Shown: piece by piece, positions 44,789-54,704 of the stretch | Layout of the letters: every line of letters begins with the position of its first letter | Position numbering within the stretch: position 1 is the stretch's first letter | Source of the DNA: Flavobacterium piscisymbiosum | Lineage (GTDB): Bacteria > Bacteroidota > Bacteroidia > Flavobacteriales > Flavobacteriaceae | DNA: 64,000 bases | Direction: 5' to 3' | NCBI RefSeq assembly: GCF_020905295.1 | Contig: NZ_JAJJMM010000001.1 | Coordinates: forward strand, 4,960,001-5,024,000 | Position numbers and translations under genes: made by a program | Notes under the pieces: generated by a model | Told to the model about the DNA's origin: nothing | The model's database searches: none | The model's input: the letters and a program-made list of their open reading frames with translations, nothing else

Positions 44789-45415
44789 TTGATTTTTAAG
44801 GTTAGGTTAGTTAGGTATTGTAAAGTGATAGTTTAAAAAATTCTGTAGGTTTAATTTGTGAGGATATTGTTGCTGCTATTTTTTTAGGGGAAAAACAGAA
44901 GAACAAAAAATTCATTATGTGGTTATTTTCATATGGCTGAGTTTGGTTAATTGTTAGCTACTTTTTTCTTTTTTTATTTATATACTTCTCGTCTTAATAA
45001 GACAACTTCTTATTGATCTAATTGTATAATTAAACTTTATTTTACCCCGCAGTTTTCACTGCGGGTTTGATAAGTAAACATGTAAAACCAACTCTTACTA
45101 TCTTATTTTAAAGAAGGCTCAATTCCTTTAAACAGATCAAAAAACTTATCGTAAAATAAACACTTATATTATACACAGTAATTCAACTAACAGATTACTA
45201 TAAGTGCAAAGAAATGTATATTCAACACTTTTAAGGAGGGGTAAAATGGAAAAAAAAGGAGGTCAAAATTGCAATTAACTATTATTTTGGATTAAAAATT
45301 AAGGACTATGAAAAAATACCAGTCTATTTTTGAATTATATGTAATTAGTAAATAAAATGATGTTTTACAGCTAAAACGTTTGCGTTTTTTCGACCATGAG
45401 ATATAAACTCAAGAT
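44789..45415. other. Upstream region of PUL 2
   Basis: This stretch should hold the PUL 2 promoter and the HTCS binding site, but no clear TAnnTTTG element is seen on the minus strand. It contains the hairpin CCCGCAG/CTGCGGG (45046-45065), which has no good T-run. At 45233-45278 it contains AAGGAGGGG, then a 10-codon frame ATG...TAA (MEKKGGQNCN), with a second AAGGAGG inside. Confidence 0.5.
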
Positions 45416-45666
45416 TTGTCGTTTCGACGAAGGAGAAATCTCGACGAGAAGCTCGACAAAAATTAGACTTTCGTTGCGGAGTTACTTGCGGAGATTTACT
45501 TCGTCTGTTCGCTATCGCTCGAGTCTCCTTCGTCGAAATGACAAGATTGGGTATTCGAAATTCAAATAATGGATTAATCCGTTTAAAAAACAAGAAATTG
45601 ATTTTCATCATAAATATTAAAAATGATTATTATTTTGTCATTTCTCGCTTCAGTCGAAATGACAAA
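45416..45666. repeat. TTGTCATTTCGACGAAGG inverted repeats downstream of the HTCS gene
   Basis: 45416-45436 and 45524-45544 are inverted copies of a 21-mer with one mismatch; the second matches 36726-36746 exactly. Then TTTGTCATTTC (45634-45644) faces GAAATGACAAA (45656-45666). The open frames at 45345-45611 and 45538-45783 are translations of these repeats. The remaining 180 bp up to the HTCS stop hold nothing recognisable. Confidence 0.8.
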
Positions 45667-45848
45667 CCAGACGAAAATATTATTATGAAAATGATTGCCC
45701 TAGCCCCGATAGAAGTGGAAAGATTGAAACGGATTGCTTCGCCAGTTCGCACTTTCAGGCTCGGGTGCGGGATTAGCTCCTGAAAAAAAAGATTTTGGCT
45801 GATCATGAAATCGAAATGACAGGTTTGAACGTGAAAAATGTTTTAGAA

Positions 45849-48800
45849 TTATTTAATAACATTAAGATCTGAGTTGAAAGAACTCTTGTACTTTTTGATG
45901 TATTCTGAAGGTGTCATCCCGAAGAGTTTTACAAATTGCTGTCTGAAATATTTAGGATCTTCAAAACCTACTTCGGCACTTGCCTGGGTAATATTTATAT
46001 CTTCGGTAAGCATTAGCATAGCCGCTCTTCGAATTCGAACCGAACGGATAAATGCATTTAAAGTCTGGCCGGAAATGATTTTAATTTTCGTGTACAATGT
46101 TCTGTGGCTCATTCCCATTTCGAGAGCAAAGTTTTTTATTGTAAAATCTCTTTTATGAATATTAGCTTCGACAATATCGATACACTTTTTCAGGATTTCC
46201 TGATATTCCTGAGGCACTTTCTGGGTGTTTTCTTTGAGCGTGATACTATCTAAGAAATAGGTCCGCAAATTGCTGCGGTTTCTTAATAACGATTCGACAC
46301 GCGCTACGAGAATATCATCATCAAAAGGTTTGGTGATATAATCATCGGCTCCATCGTTGATACCCTGCAAATGCGTTTCGGGATTTTTTGATGCGGTTAG
46401 TAAAATAACCGGAATGTGAGATAATGCGTCATTTTCTTTTATTTTTCGGCACAATTCCAAACCATCCATTTCTTCCATTGTGATATCACTAATCACCAAA
46501 TCAGGCATGTGTTTCTTGGTTAGTTTTAGACCTTCTTCCCCATTTTCGGCGCTGTATACAATATAGGATTCAGAAAATAATTTGATCAAATAAGCTCTTA
46601 TTTCGACATTATCATCAATAATCAAAACCGTACGCTTATCTGTAAGCATGATTTTCTGAAAATCACTTTCTGAAACTGAAGGATTTGCGGTCTGATTCTC
46701 CTGACCATCATCTATAATAAGTTCATCAAATAACTGGCTTCTTTTTGGGATTTCATTTGTAATTTCGACATTATCAAAATGGCTGTCTCCTTTTAGGAAT
46801 GTGAGTTTAAAAGTACTTCCTTTTCCAATTTCACTGGTACAGCTTACGGTTCCTTTGTGTTTGTCGACAAAATGTTTGACGATATAAAGTCCGATTCCGA
46901 AACCGGTTCCAATAGATACTTTCGATTTTATTTGTTTGAATTTTTCGAAAATCACTTCAATATCCTTTGGTTCGATTCCATCTCCGCTATCCGAAATTTC
47001 TAAGAAAACTTCGTGATCGTTTTCTGTAAGTCTAAGATTGATTTTTCCACCAATTGGCGTGTATTTAAAAGCATTTGACATTAAATTGAACAACGAAATT
47101 TCGATTTTTTCATAATCTCCAATGATCACAATTTCATGATCCGGAATACCAAAATTGTATCGAATACTTTTATCTTTTGCCTGATTTACAAAACATTGGT
47201 ACACTTCATTACAAAGATTATTTACATTTATAGGAGATAATCTGAGTGAATCTGCATCGTTCTCTGCTTTCCTGAAAAGCAACAACTGATCGACCAGACT
47301 CAAAAGTCTTCTGGCGTTTCTGTGCGCAATCGCCAAATCACTTCCCGAAGAACCGTTTTGTACACTTTCTTTCTGCACTGCTTTTTTCAACGGATTTATA
47401 ATCAGCGAAAGCGGTGTCCTAAATTCGTGAGAGATATAGGTAAACATCGAGGATTGTTTCTCGGCAATTTCCTTTTCTTTTTTGCTTTCCAGTTCAGCAA
47501 TTTTGACTTTATACTTTAGTTTTTCTTTGTTTTTATTGTATTCCAAATAGGCAAAAATAGCGCCAATACCTGCCAGTAAATACAATGCATATGCCCACCA
47601 GGCTCTGTACCAAGGTGGCAAAACTTCAATCGTAATCAAGCTTACTTCTTTGTTCCAGCCACCTTTAAAATTGGTTGTTTTTACTTTAAAAATATATTTC
47701 CCTTCGGTTAATCGGGCATAATTGGCTTTTCGGGCTTGACCCACATAATTCCATTGTTCGTCCCAGCCTTCTAAATAATAGGCGTAATTTATTTTGTCGG
47801 CATTATTATAATCCAACGCTACAAACTCTAGTGACAATGTGGTTTGATCGTACGGCAGGCTTACTTGTTCGATTTTACCATTCTCCCACTCTAAGTCGTT
47901 TTTGCTTTCTTCGATAGGTAAATTGTTGACATAAAAATCAGATAGGAGTAAGTTGTTTTTTTGATTGAATCCTTTTATGGCTTCCGGAAAAAAGGCATTA
48001 AAACCGTTTATTCCTCCAAACAAAAATTCTCCTGTCGATAATTTAAGGCCCGCATTAAAACTAAACTGATTGCTTTGCAAACCATCATTGATAGAAAAAT
48101 TACGGAATGTCTTTCTCTTTTTATCATATCTGCAAATACCGTTGTAGGTACTCATCCAGAGATTGCCTTCTTTATCTTCGAGTAATCTTAAAACCGTGTT
48201 CGAAGGCAAACCATCATCTGTGGTCAGTCTTTTAAAAGTATTTGTTTTTCGGTCAAACAACAATAAACCACCTTCCTGTGTTCCCAGCCAGAGGTTTTTA
48301 TCCTTGTCTTCGTGAATGCATCTTACGGGATTTCCTATCGTAATTTTATTGATTTTTCGGGTTGTTTTTTCGATAGAAAATAAAGAACTATAATTTCCAG
48401 CCCACAATTTTCCGTCGCTGGTTTCGGTCATGCATTGCAAATTCGTAACCGATGGATCAAAAAGTGTGAAACTGTTCTTTTCTCTGTCTAAAAAATACAA
48501 AGCGCCCTCATTTGTACCACTTGCCCAGATATTGGCTTTTGAATCTTTGTAAACAAACCAAATATTCTTTTCGATTTGTTTGGTGTAAGGATTGTAACAG
48601 GAATATGGTGTAACCGAATTGTTTTTTGGGTTAATTTTATTTACGCCTCCAGCCCAGGTCGAAAGCCAGATTTCGTTGTTATTGTCGCGTACAATCCCCG
48701 TAATAAATTTGCTTGAAAGTTTGTTGCTGTAATTGGTATACGTATTGTTTTTTCGATCCCAATATTTTAGACCTGCACCATCTGTACCAACCCAAACATT

Positions 48801-49928
48801 GTTTTTTTCATCTTCACAAAAAGAAAGGATAAAGTTTTCAACCAGATCTTTTGAGTTGTATTTGATGCTTTTAAAATATTTGGGCGTATTGCTGAGCATA
48901 CTGATTCCGCCGCGCAAAGAACCAAACCATTTGTTGCCTGATTTATCTTCGTATAAACTCCAAACCGAATTACTTTTGGCAACCTGATTTTCTTTTATTG
49001 CATTTGCCGGAATGGCTTTTTTACTGTTACCAATGACTTTATAAATTCCGGAACCGTCTGTGGTAATCCAGATTTCATTTTTTTTATCTAAAAGAAGATC
49101 AGTAACGCTGCTTTTGGTCGAAAAGTAATTCTCTGACAGCACACCGGATTTGGTATTAAACAGAAACAAACCTTCATCAGTTCCTAATAATAAGTTTCCG
49201 TCAGTGGCCAGTTTCATGGCTTTTACTTCTTTTGAAAGCGGAAAAACAACTTTTAAAGTTTTAGACTTATAATTGTAACTCGAAATACCTACATTCTTAA
49301 TATAAACCCACGAATGATTGTTTTTTTGATCCTTTTCGATAGCTATCGCATCATAATTATTGACTGTAATTCTGTTTCCCAGAACATTGAGTGGAATGTG
49401 TTTCCCAACAAAAGAACCATTTTCGAAAGCAATTAATCCTAAGTTTTGAGAAGCTACTAAAACCAAATTATCTGAAACAGAACGCATCTGGTGAATAATG
49501 TCTTTTAAAACTTCAGGCTTTTTACCCGATACAGTATATTGTACATTATGAAATGTGGCTGTAGTTTTATTGTAAATACAAATACCATTGGAACCGCCAA
49601 CCCAAATATTTTTTTTGGAATCTCCCTCGATGTTATAAATCGTATTGAACAACAATGATTTTTTATCGTTGATTCGGTTACGGAAAACTTTAAAATTGTA
49701 TCCATCGTAACGATTGAGTCCATCGTAAGTCCCAAACCACATATAACCATCGCTATCCTGAAAAATAGTGGTCACGGAATTGTTAGACAATCCATCAGAA
49801 ATATCAAGAAATTTTACAGGATTGTCCTGTGCATAACTCAATGGAGAAAACCCCAATAGCAGTATAAAAAGTAAAACTAAATACTTCAAAATAAAAGGTA
49901 TTTTTTTGATTTTGTGTAAATAGTACAA
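45849..49928 (-). CDS. Hybrid two-component system regulator (HTCS), likely regulator of PUL 2
   Basis: One-protein sensor and regulator, 1359 residues. Order: N-terminal signal/anchor (about 8-33), periplasmic two-propeller sensor made of Reg_prop repeats (about 35-690; 'DSDGYMWFGTYDGLNRYDG', 'EDKEGNLWMSTYNGICRYD'), Y_Y_Y domain (about 700-765), membrane span 'WWAYALYLLAGIGAIFAYL' (about 770-790), histidine kinase with His834 in SHEFRTPLSL, ATPase with 'DSGDGIEPKDIEVIFEKFKQ', receiver with 'VLIIDDNVEIRAYL' and Asp1148 in VISDITMEEMDG, and a C-terminal AraC-type helix-turn-helix ('ASAEVGFEDPKYFRQQFVK'). Such proteins bind an oligosaccharide and switch on the adjacent PUL. It is in the same orientation, 1.06 kb before the first PUL 2 gene. 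Confidence 0.94.
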   Translation of the reverse strand: MYYLHKIKKIPFILKYLVLLFILLLGFSPLSYAQDNPVKFLDISDGLSNNSVTTIFQDSDGYMWFGTYDGLNRYDGYNFKVFRNRINDKKSLLFNTIYNIEGDSKKNIWVGGSNGICIYNKTTATFHNVQYTVSGKKPEVLKDIIHQMRSVSDNLVLVASQNLGLIAFENGSFVGKHIPLNVLGNRITVNNYDAIAIEKDQKNNHSWVYIKNVGISSYNYKSKTLKVVFPLSKEVKAMKLATDGNLLLGTDEGLFLFNTKSGVLSENYFSTKSSVTDLLLDKKNEIWITTDGSGIYKVIGNSKKAIPANAIKENQVAKSNSVWSLYEDKSGNKWFGSLRGGISMLSNTPKYFKSIKYNSKDLVENFILSFCEDEKNNVWVGTDGAGLKYWDRKNNTYTNYSNKLSSKFITGIVRDNNNEIWLSTWAGGVNKINPKNNSVTPYSCYNPYTKQIEKNIWFVYKDSKANIWASGTNEGALYFLDREKNSFTLFDPSVTNLQCMTETSDGKLWAGNYSSLFSIEKTTRKINKITIGNPVRCIHEDKDKNLWLGTQEGGLLLFDRKTNTFKRLTTDDGLPSNTVLRLLEDKEGNLWMSTYNGICRYDKKRKTFRNFSINDGLQSNQFSFNAGLKLSTGEFLFGGINGFNAFFPEAIKGFNQKNNLLLSDFYVNNLPIEESKNDLEWENGKIEQVSLPYDQTTLSLEFVALDYNNADKINYAYYLEGWDEQWNYVGQARKANYARLTEGKYIFKVKTTNFKGGWNKEVSLITIEVLPPWYRAWWAYALYLLAGIGAIFAYLEYNKNKEKLKYKVKIAELESKKEKEIAEKQSSMFTYISHEFRTPLSLIINPLKKAVQKESVQNGSSGSDLAIAHRNARRLLSLVDQLLLFRKAENDADSLRLSPINVNNLCNEVYQCFVNQAKDKSIRYNFGIPDHEIVIIGDYEKIEISLFNLMSNAFKYTPIGGKINLRLTENDHEVFLEISDSGDGIEPKDIEVIFEKFKQIKSKVSIGTGFGIGLYIVKHFVDKHKGTVSCTSEIGKGSTFKLTFLKGDSHFDNVEITNEIPKRSQLFDELIIDDGQENQTANPSVSESDFQKIMLTDKRTVLIIDDNVEIRAYLIKLFSESYIVYSAENGEEGLKLTKKHMPDLVISDITMEEMDGLELCRKIKENDALSHIPVILLTASKNPETHLQGINDGADDYITKPFDDDILVARVESLLRNRSNLRTYFLDSITLKENTQKVPQEYQEILKKCIDIVEANIHKRDFTIKNFALEMGMSHRTLYTKIKIISGQTLNAFIRSVRIRRAAMLMLTEDINITQASAEVGFEDPKYFRQQFVKLFGMTPSEYIKKYKSSFNSDLNVIK

Positions 49929-50124
49929 TTATAAGCTAAATTTCTATATATATCATAAAAATATAGTTATAAAAATCACTTTCATCCCAGTGTTTATAGG
50001 ATTTTACCTTGATCTTACTTTTTAATAAAATAATCCCTACGCGAAAAATAATTCCACTACAATGATGTTTTTTTCAGCCATAAAAGAATGCAAAGATTTT
50101 TTTTACCAGGCTGAAGGCTGAAAT
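49929..50124. other. AT-rich leader region of the HTCS gene
   Basis: About 200 bp of AT-rich DNA before the HTCS start. No clear promoter element recognised. Confidence 0.4.
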
Positions 50125-50446
50125 AATCTCGCAAAGGCGCAAGGACGCAAAGTTTATATTATAGATGACTTCGGCATGTTAAATCAATCCCAAAATAAGA
50201 AAATAAAGCTTAAAAAACTTTGCGGCTCTGCGTCTTTGCGAGATTAAGAAAATTACAACTTATAAATTAACTTTAAAATACAACGAAGGCACCAAGTCAC
50301 AAAGCTTAAATCAAATATAGATTATAAAAACTTCGTGTCTTAGCGCCTTCGTGGCAAAAACTTTATAAAAAACTTTGCGTCTTAGCGTCTTGGTGGCAAA
50401 ACTTTATAAAAAACTTCGTGTCTTAGCACCTTCATGGCAAAAAACT
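50125..50446. repeat. GCAAAG inverted repeat and a three-copy tandem repeat
   Basis: 50126-50154 (ATCTCGCAAAGGCGCAAGG...) pairs with 50217-50245 at 25 of 29 bases. Then three tandem units of 41-42 bp (about 50326-50446), each with CTTCGTGTCTTAGC or CTTTGCGTCTTAGC and GTGGCAAA or ATGGCAAA. The left flank, AACGAAGGCACCAAGTCACA at 50282, is an inverted unit. The array ends at the nrdJ stop codon. Confidence 0.85.
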
Positions 50447-50447
50447 T

Positions 50448-53003
50448 TTAACCGCATTTAGACGAACCACAATCACTACAAGTAAGACAACCTTCCTGAT
50501 AAATAAGATTATCTGAGTTGCAATTGCTGCATTTTTGTCCGCGAACTTCTGTGCCGTCTACTATGTAACGTTTCAAGGCACGTGATACGCCATTTTTCCA
50601 GGTATTTATAGATTCACTATCAAGTTGTAAACTGCTAATTAAATCTACTACTTTATCGATAGGCATTCCGTGTCTTAGGGTACTTGAAATTAGTTTGGCA
50701 TAATTCCAGTATTCCGGATTAAACTTATGCGAAAGTCCTTCGATTGTGGTTTTGTAACCTCTTGTATTTTTATATTGAAAGTCGTAACGTGTATTTCCTT
50801 CTTCGTTTTTATTTTTGATAATCAAGCCTTCAGAAACCCAACGCGGAATCAAAATACCATCTTCATCATCTACCAAACCAGTAAAAATTTCATACGGTTT
50901 GCCATCTAATAATCCGATAAAAGCGATCCATTTGTCTTTACTGTTTTGAAAACGTACTACATCGGCTTCTAATATTTGAGGACGTTTGGTTGTAAAAGTA
51001 CTGGAATGCGTTTCAGTAGGTTCTTCTTTCTTTTCTGTGTTCGAAATTAAAACTCCTGAACGTGAACCATCACGATACACGGTAACACCTTTGCATCCGG
51101 CTTCCCAGGCTTCCATGTACAATTTATTCACCATTTCCTCTGGTGTTTCATTAGGTACGTTTATAGTAACCGAAATCGAGTGATCGACCCATTTCTGGAT
51201 TTTCCCCTGCATTTTTACTTTGTTCAGCCAGTCGATATCATTACTGGTGGCTTTGTAATAAGGCGATTTTTCGACCAATACATCAATTTCTTCCTGACTG
51301 TAGTTTTTAGAAGTATCGTATCCGTTGATCAGCATCCATTCTTTGAATCGGTGATGAAACACCACATATTCTTCCCAACTATCTCCTAACTCATCTACAA
51401 AATCAACTCTTGCATCTTTATCGTTCGGGTTTACTTTTCTTCTTCTTTTATAAACCGGAAGAAAAACAGGCTCAATACCAGATGTGGTTTGCGTCATTAA
51501 ACTTGTCGTTCCGGTTGGTGCGATTGTCAATAATGCAATATTACGACGGCCGTATTTTTGCATTTGATTGTACAACTCAGCATCTGCTTTTTTTAATCGA
51601 AGTAAAAACGGATTGTTCTTCTCTCTTTTAGCATCATAAATAGCAAACATTCCGCGTTCTTTCGCCAGATTTACTGATCCGCGGTAGGCTTCTAATGCAA
51701 GCGTTTCATGAATTTTTTCGGCAAATAAAATACCTTCGTCGCTTCCGTAACGTAAACCTAAAGCTGCCAGCATATCTCCTTCGGCAGTTATTCCAATTCC
51801 GGTACGACGGCCTTCATTGGCTTTATGTTTGATGTTTAACCACAGATTTTTCTCTACCATTTTTACCTCATCACTTTCCGGATCCTGATTGATTTTTTCT
51901 AAAATAGCATCAATTTTTTCCAGCTCAAGATCAATAATATCATCCATTATTCTTTGAGCGGCGGCTACATGTTTTTTGAAAAGTTCAAAATCAAAAGAGG
52001 CCACTTTCGTGAAAGGCTGAATGACATACGAAAAAAGGTTTATTGCCAATAAACGACAGGAATCATAAGCACAAAGCGGGATTTCGCCACACGGATTCGT
52101 AGATAAGGTTTTGTATCCTAAATCAGCATAACAGTCCGGCAAAGATTCGTTGATAATAGTGTCCCAGAATAAAATTCCAGGCTCAGCCGATTTCCAGGCA
52201 TTGTGAATGATTTTGTCCCAAAGTTCTTTTGCTTTAATTACTTTAGAGTACAATGGTTTCTCGCTAAAAATTGGATATTTCTGTTCGTATAAAGCATCGT
52301 CTTTTACTGCTTTCATAAAAATATCATCAATTCTTACTGATACATTGGCACCGGTTACTTTTCCCTGTTCCATTTTGGCATCAATAAAATCGGCAGCATC
52401 GGGATGATTTACAGAAACCGAAAGCATCAAAGCGCCTCGACGGCCATCCTGGGCCACTTCGCGAGTTGAGTTTGAATAACGCTCCATAAAAGGAACCAAT
52501 CCTGTAGAGGTTAAAGCCGAATTTTTCACCGGAGAACCTTTAGGGCGAATATGCGACAAATCATGTCCTACTCCTCCTCTTCGTTTCATTAACTGAACTT
52601 GTTCCTGATCGGTTTTCATGATTCCGCCATACGAGTCCGAATTATCATTACCAATTACAAAACAATTCGACAATGATGCCACCTGAAAGGGATTTCCTAT
52701 TCCGGTCATCGGGCTTCCCTGAGGTACGAGATATTTAAAATCTTTAATGAGATCAAAAATTTCTTTTTCGCTAAGCGGATTTGCATACCGACTTTCGATT
52801 CGCGCAATTTCTGACGCAATACGATGGTGCATATCATTGGGTGATTTTTCGAAAATATTACCCTGAGAATCTTTAAGAGCATACTTGCTTACCCAAACTG
52901 TTGCCGCAAGACTATCTCCTTTAAAATATTCTAAAGAAGCCTGAATTGTTTCATCCTGAGTGTAAATAATTGTTTCCTTTTTTGCAGCTAATAATTCATC
53001 CAT
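50448..53003 (-). CDS. nrdJ: Adenosylcobalamin-dependent ribonucleotide reductase (class II)
   Basis: Makes deoxyribonucleotides from ribonucleotides with a B12 radical, independent of oxygen. From the start at 53003 (MDELLAAKKE) it has 851 residues; the frame is open to 53099, but the extra 32 residues are hydrophobic, AT-driven and unlike the family. Marks: 'MKRRGGVGHDLSHIRPKGSP', 'FMERYSNSTREVAQDGRRGA', TNPCGEIPLCAYDSC with Cys305, 'LLTIAPTGTTSLMTQTTSGI', and 'GCKGVTVYRDGSRSGVL' near the C-terminus, as in vitamin B12-dependent reductases. It ends with a zinc-ribbon CSNCNSDN...CLTCSDCGSSKCG. No ATP-cone domain is evident at the N-terminus. No partner gene is needed. No cobalamin riboswitch was recognised upstream. 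Confidence 0.93.
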   Translation of the reverse strand: MDELLAAKKETIIYTQDETIQASLEYFKGDSLAATVWVSKYALKDSQGNIFEKSPNDMHHRIASEIARIESRYANPLSEKEIFDLIKDFKYLVPQGSPMTGIGNPFQVASLSNCFVIGNDNSDSYGGIMKTDQEQVQLMKRRGGVGHDLSHIRPKGSPVKNSALTSTGLVPFMERYSNSTREVAQDGRRGALMLSVSVNHPDAADFIDAKMEQGKVTGANVSVRIDDIFMKAVKDDALYEQKYPIFSEKPLYSKVIKAKELWDKIIHNAWKSAEPGILFWDTIINESLPDCYADLGYKTLSTNPCGEIPLCAYDSCRLLAINLFSYVIQPFTKVASFDFELFKKHVAAAQRIMDDIIDLELEKIDAILEKINQDPESDEVKMVEKNLWLNIKHKANEGRRTGIGITAEGDMLAALGLRYGSDEGILFAEKIHETLALEAYRGSVNLAKERGMFAIYDAKREKNNPFLLRLKKADAELYNQMQKYGRRNIALLTIAPTGTTSLMTQTTSGIEPVFLPVYKRRRKVNPNDKDARVDFVDELGDSWEEYVVFHHRFKEWMLINGYDTSKNYSQEEIDVLVEKSPYYKATSNDIDWLNKVKMQGKIQKWVDHSISVTINVPNETPEEMVNKLYMEAWEAGCKGVTVYRDGSRSGVLISNTEKKEEPTETHSSTFTTKRPQILEADVVRFQNSKDKWIAFIGLLDGKPYEIFTGLVDDEDGILIPRWVSEGLIIKNKNEEGNTRYDFQYKNTRGYKTTIEGLSHKFNPEYWNYAKLISSTLRHGMPIDKVVDLISSLQLDSESINTWKNGVSRALKRYIVDGTEVRGQKCSNCNSDNLIYQEGCLTCSDCGSSKCG

Positions 53004-53346
53004 GATTATGATATTTTTGACGTTTTTTACGAGTGGTAAATTTAGAACCAAATAAACTCTAAAAAAAATAAGATTAAAAAAGTTTACAAAAAATAACATT
53101 TAAACAATTGATAATAAATACATTAAAAATTTATAAACATCAGAAAGTTAACAAATAAATACATTTATGATTCACAATTAACAGAAAATATGACAAAAAT
53201 CATTGAATGATAATAATGAGAAGAATGAGTTAAATAAAAACATAAATCGATAATTTTTCTTACTTATTTTGAATGATTGATTTTTAATTAAGAGATTTAT
53301 CAAATTTCAATTCTGATTGCTTTATTGATATGTTCTAAATAATAAA
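53004..53346. other. AT-rich intergenic region before nrdJ
   Basis: About 340 bp, very AT-rich, between nrdJ and the terminator of the MFS gene. I see no gene, no riboswitch box and no clear promoter. Confidence 0.5.
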
Positions 53347-53380
53347 AAATGCCTTCAGGAAAATTTACCTGAAAGCATTT
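53347..53380 (-). terminator. Terminator of the MFS gene
   Basis: AAATGCCTTCAGG (53347-53359) pairs with CCTGAAAGCATTT (53368-53380) with one mismatch and runs into T on the minus strand. It lies 6 bp after the MFS stop. Confidence 0.85.
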
Positions 53381-53386
53381 CTTTTA

Positions 53387-54568
53387 TTAATTTATAGTAT
53401 CAATTAGTATCACTTTTTTATTTTTCTTTTCTAAAACACTTCTCCAGACCACCATCAATAAAGCTAAAATTCCAAAGACCATTCCTGCCCACGGAATATT
53501 ATTAATTGCGCTATGAGAAATAATCCATCCTCCGGCGGCCGTACCCAGAAATACTCCCAGATTTCCAAAAGAAGTTGCCAGACTATTGGCAAATTCAAGC
53601 GATTTTGGAGCTGCCGAAATCATGTATGCCGAAGCATTTAAAAAACAGGGCGCGTAAAAAAATCCCCAAATGATAATGACAATTACAGTTGTCCAGATGC
53701 TATCTCCTGAATAGACCAATATTACAGGAATAATGATAGTTCCTGAAAGAAAAAAAGCAACTGTTTTTGTTATGCTTTTGGTCAGCATTTTTCCGGCAAG
53801 CCAATTAGAAAAAACGCCCACAACACCAAATAGAAGTAACATATAACTAATGGTTGCCATATCTAATTTTCTTGTTTTTACTAAATAATCGGCAAAATAA
53901 CTGTAGGTAGAAAACCAGGATGCGATCATAAAAAAGTTCATTGCAGTACTTAATAGAAAGGGGCTGTCTTTTAAAATTCTGATCTGACTTCCGTATGATT
54001 TTTTCTCCGGTATGTCCCCGGATGGCATTGTTTTAAAAATAGCCACTAATGCTAAAGCACTAACAATTGTCTGAATATAAAACGAAACCTGCCAGCTAAA
54101 AATACTAGCCAGATAGGTTGCAAATGGTACGGTTGTAACCATTGCCAATGCAATTCCGCCCAGAACGATTCCCATTAATTGATTCTCCTGACTTTTTTTT
54201 CCTGATGCTACGGCTGCTGCAATTGCTGTAGCAATATAAACCGGTTGTAAAAATGCAGGCAACATTCGAACAATCATCAGAAGCCAAAAAGGCGGAGAAA
54301 ATGCAGAAACAATTGTAGAAAAGAAAAAGATAAAAATAGTCACAAGCATGATCTTTTTTCTGTCAAATCCCGAAAGTAATAAAGTCATAAAAGGTCCCGT
54401 AAGCGCAATAACCAATGCAAAAGCACTTAATAAATAAGCTGCTTTATCGATTGTAATTCCGTAATAAACGGCAATTTGTGGTAAGATTCCGATTATTCCA
54501 AATTCTGTTGTTATAATTCCAATCATTCCCAGGCAACCAACGTAGGCAATTTTTTTATTTAGTTTCAT
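53387..54568 (-). CDS. MFS transporter, drug:H+ antiporter-1 type
   Basis: Inner-membrane transporter of 393 residues with about twelve hydrophobic spans. The first span is 'IAYVGCLGMIGIITTEFGII' and the loop 'LLSGFDRKKIMLVTIFIFFF' fits the conserved MFS loop 2-3 region with its basic pair. Overall it resembles AraJ/PbuE-like exporters of small molecules. It is divergent from an HxlR regulator, a common pairing where the regulator controls an efflux pump. Fructose import for PUL 3 is conceivable but less likely given the intervening regulator and terminator. A 40-residue ORF overlaps its start. Confidence 0.85.
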   Translation of the reverse strand: MKLNKKIAYVGCLGMIGIITTEFGIIGILPQIAVYYGITIDKAAYLLSAFALVIALTGPFMTLLLSGFDRKKIMLVTIFIFFFSTIVSAFSPPFWLLMIVRMLPAFLQPVYIATAIAAAVASGKKSQENQLMGIVLGGIALAMVTTVPFATYLASIFSWQVSFYIQTIVSALALVAIFKTMPSGDIPEKKSYGSQIRILKDSPFLLSTAMNFFMIASWFSTYSYFADYLVKTRKLDMATISYMLLLFGVVGVFSNWLAGKMLTKSITKTVAFFLSGTIIIPVILVYSGDSIWTTVIVIIIWGFFYAPCFLNASAYMISAAPKSLEFANSLATSFGNLGVFLGTAAGGWIISHSAINNIPWAGMVFGILALLMVVWRSVLEKKNKKVILIDTIN

Positions 54569-54677
54569 TACTATCTGAATTTAGTGATGAATAAATTGCA
54601 TTTTTGATGATTTGTCCCTGACTGGGTATTCCGGTGAGTGTTATTGCCATAATAAGTACCAATGAGTATGTAAACAT
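54555..54677 (-). CDS. Possible 40-residue leader ORF overlapping the MFS start
   Basis: Open frame with N-terminus MFTYSLVLIMAITLTGIPSQ, a hydrophobic signal-like segment, and a polar tail ending NSDSNETK. It stops 14 bases inside the MFS gene in another frame, so translating it would carry ribosomes onto the MFS start. It begins about 28 bases after a TAATTTTG -7-like element on the minus strand. It could be a real small exported protein, an uptake-coupled leader peptide, or chance. Confidence 0.4.
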   Translation of the reverse strand: MFTYSLVLIMAITLTGIPSQGQIIKNAIYSSLNSDSNETK

Positions 54678-54704
54678 GTTTATAAAAATTTTGAATTAAA
54701 ATTC

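Noticed and set aside
45046..45065. Terminator between HTCS and PUL 2
   Set aside because: The CCCGCAG/CTGCGGG stem is good, but neither strand has a proper T-run after it; kept only as a hairpin.
45345..45783. Two overlapping ORFs (88 and 81 codons) on opposite strands
   Set aside because: Both lie in the inverted TTGTCATTTCGACGAAGG repeats and have repeat-derived text.
50326..50446. CRISPR array
   Set aside because: Units are tandem without unique spacers, and no cas genes are near.
53004..53099. Longer nrdJ N-terminus starting at 53099
   Set aside because: The extra 32 residues are hydrophobic and AT-driven; MDELLAAKKE at 53003 fits the family.
53004..53346. Cobalamin riboswitch before nrdJ
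   Set aside because: Looked for because the enzyme needs B12; no conserved B12-box-like sequence or GC-rich stems in this very AT-rich gap.
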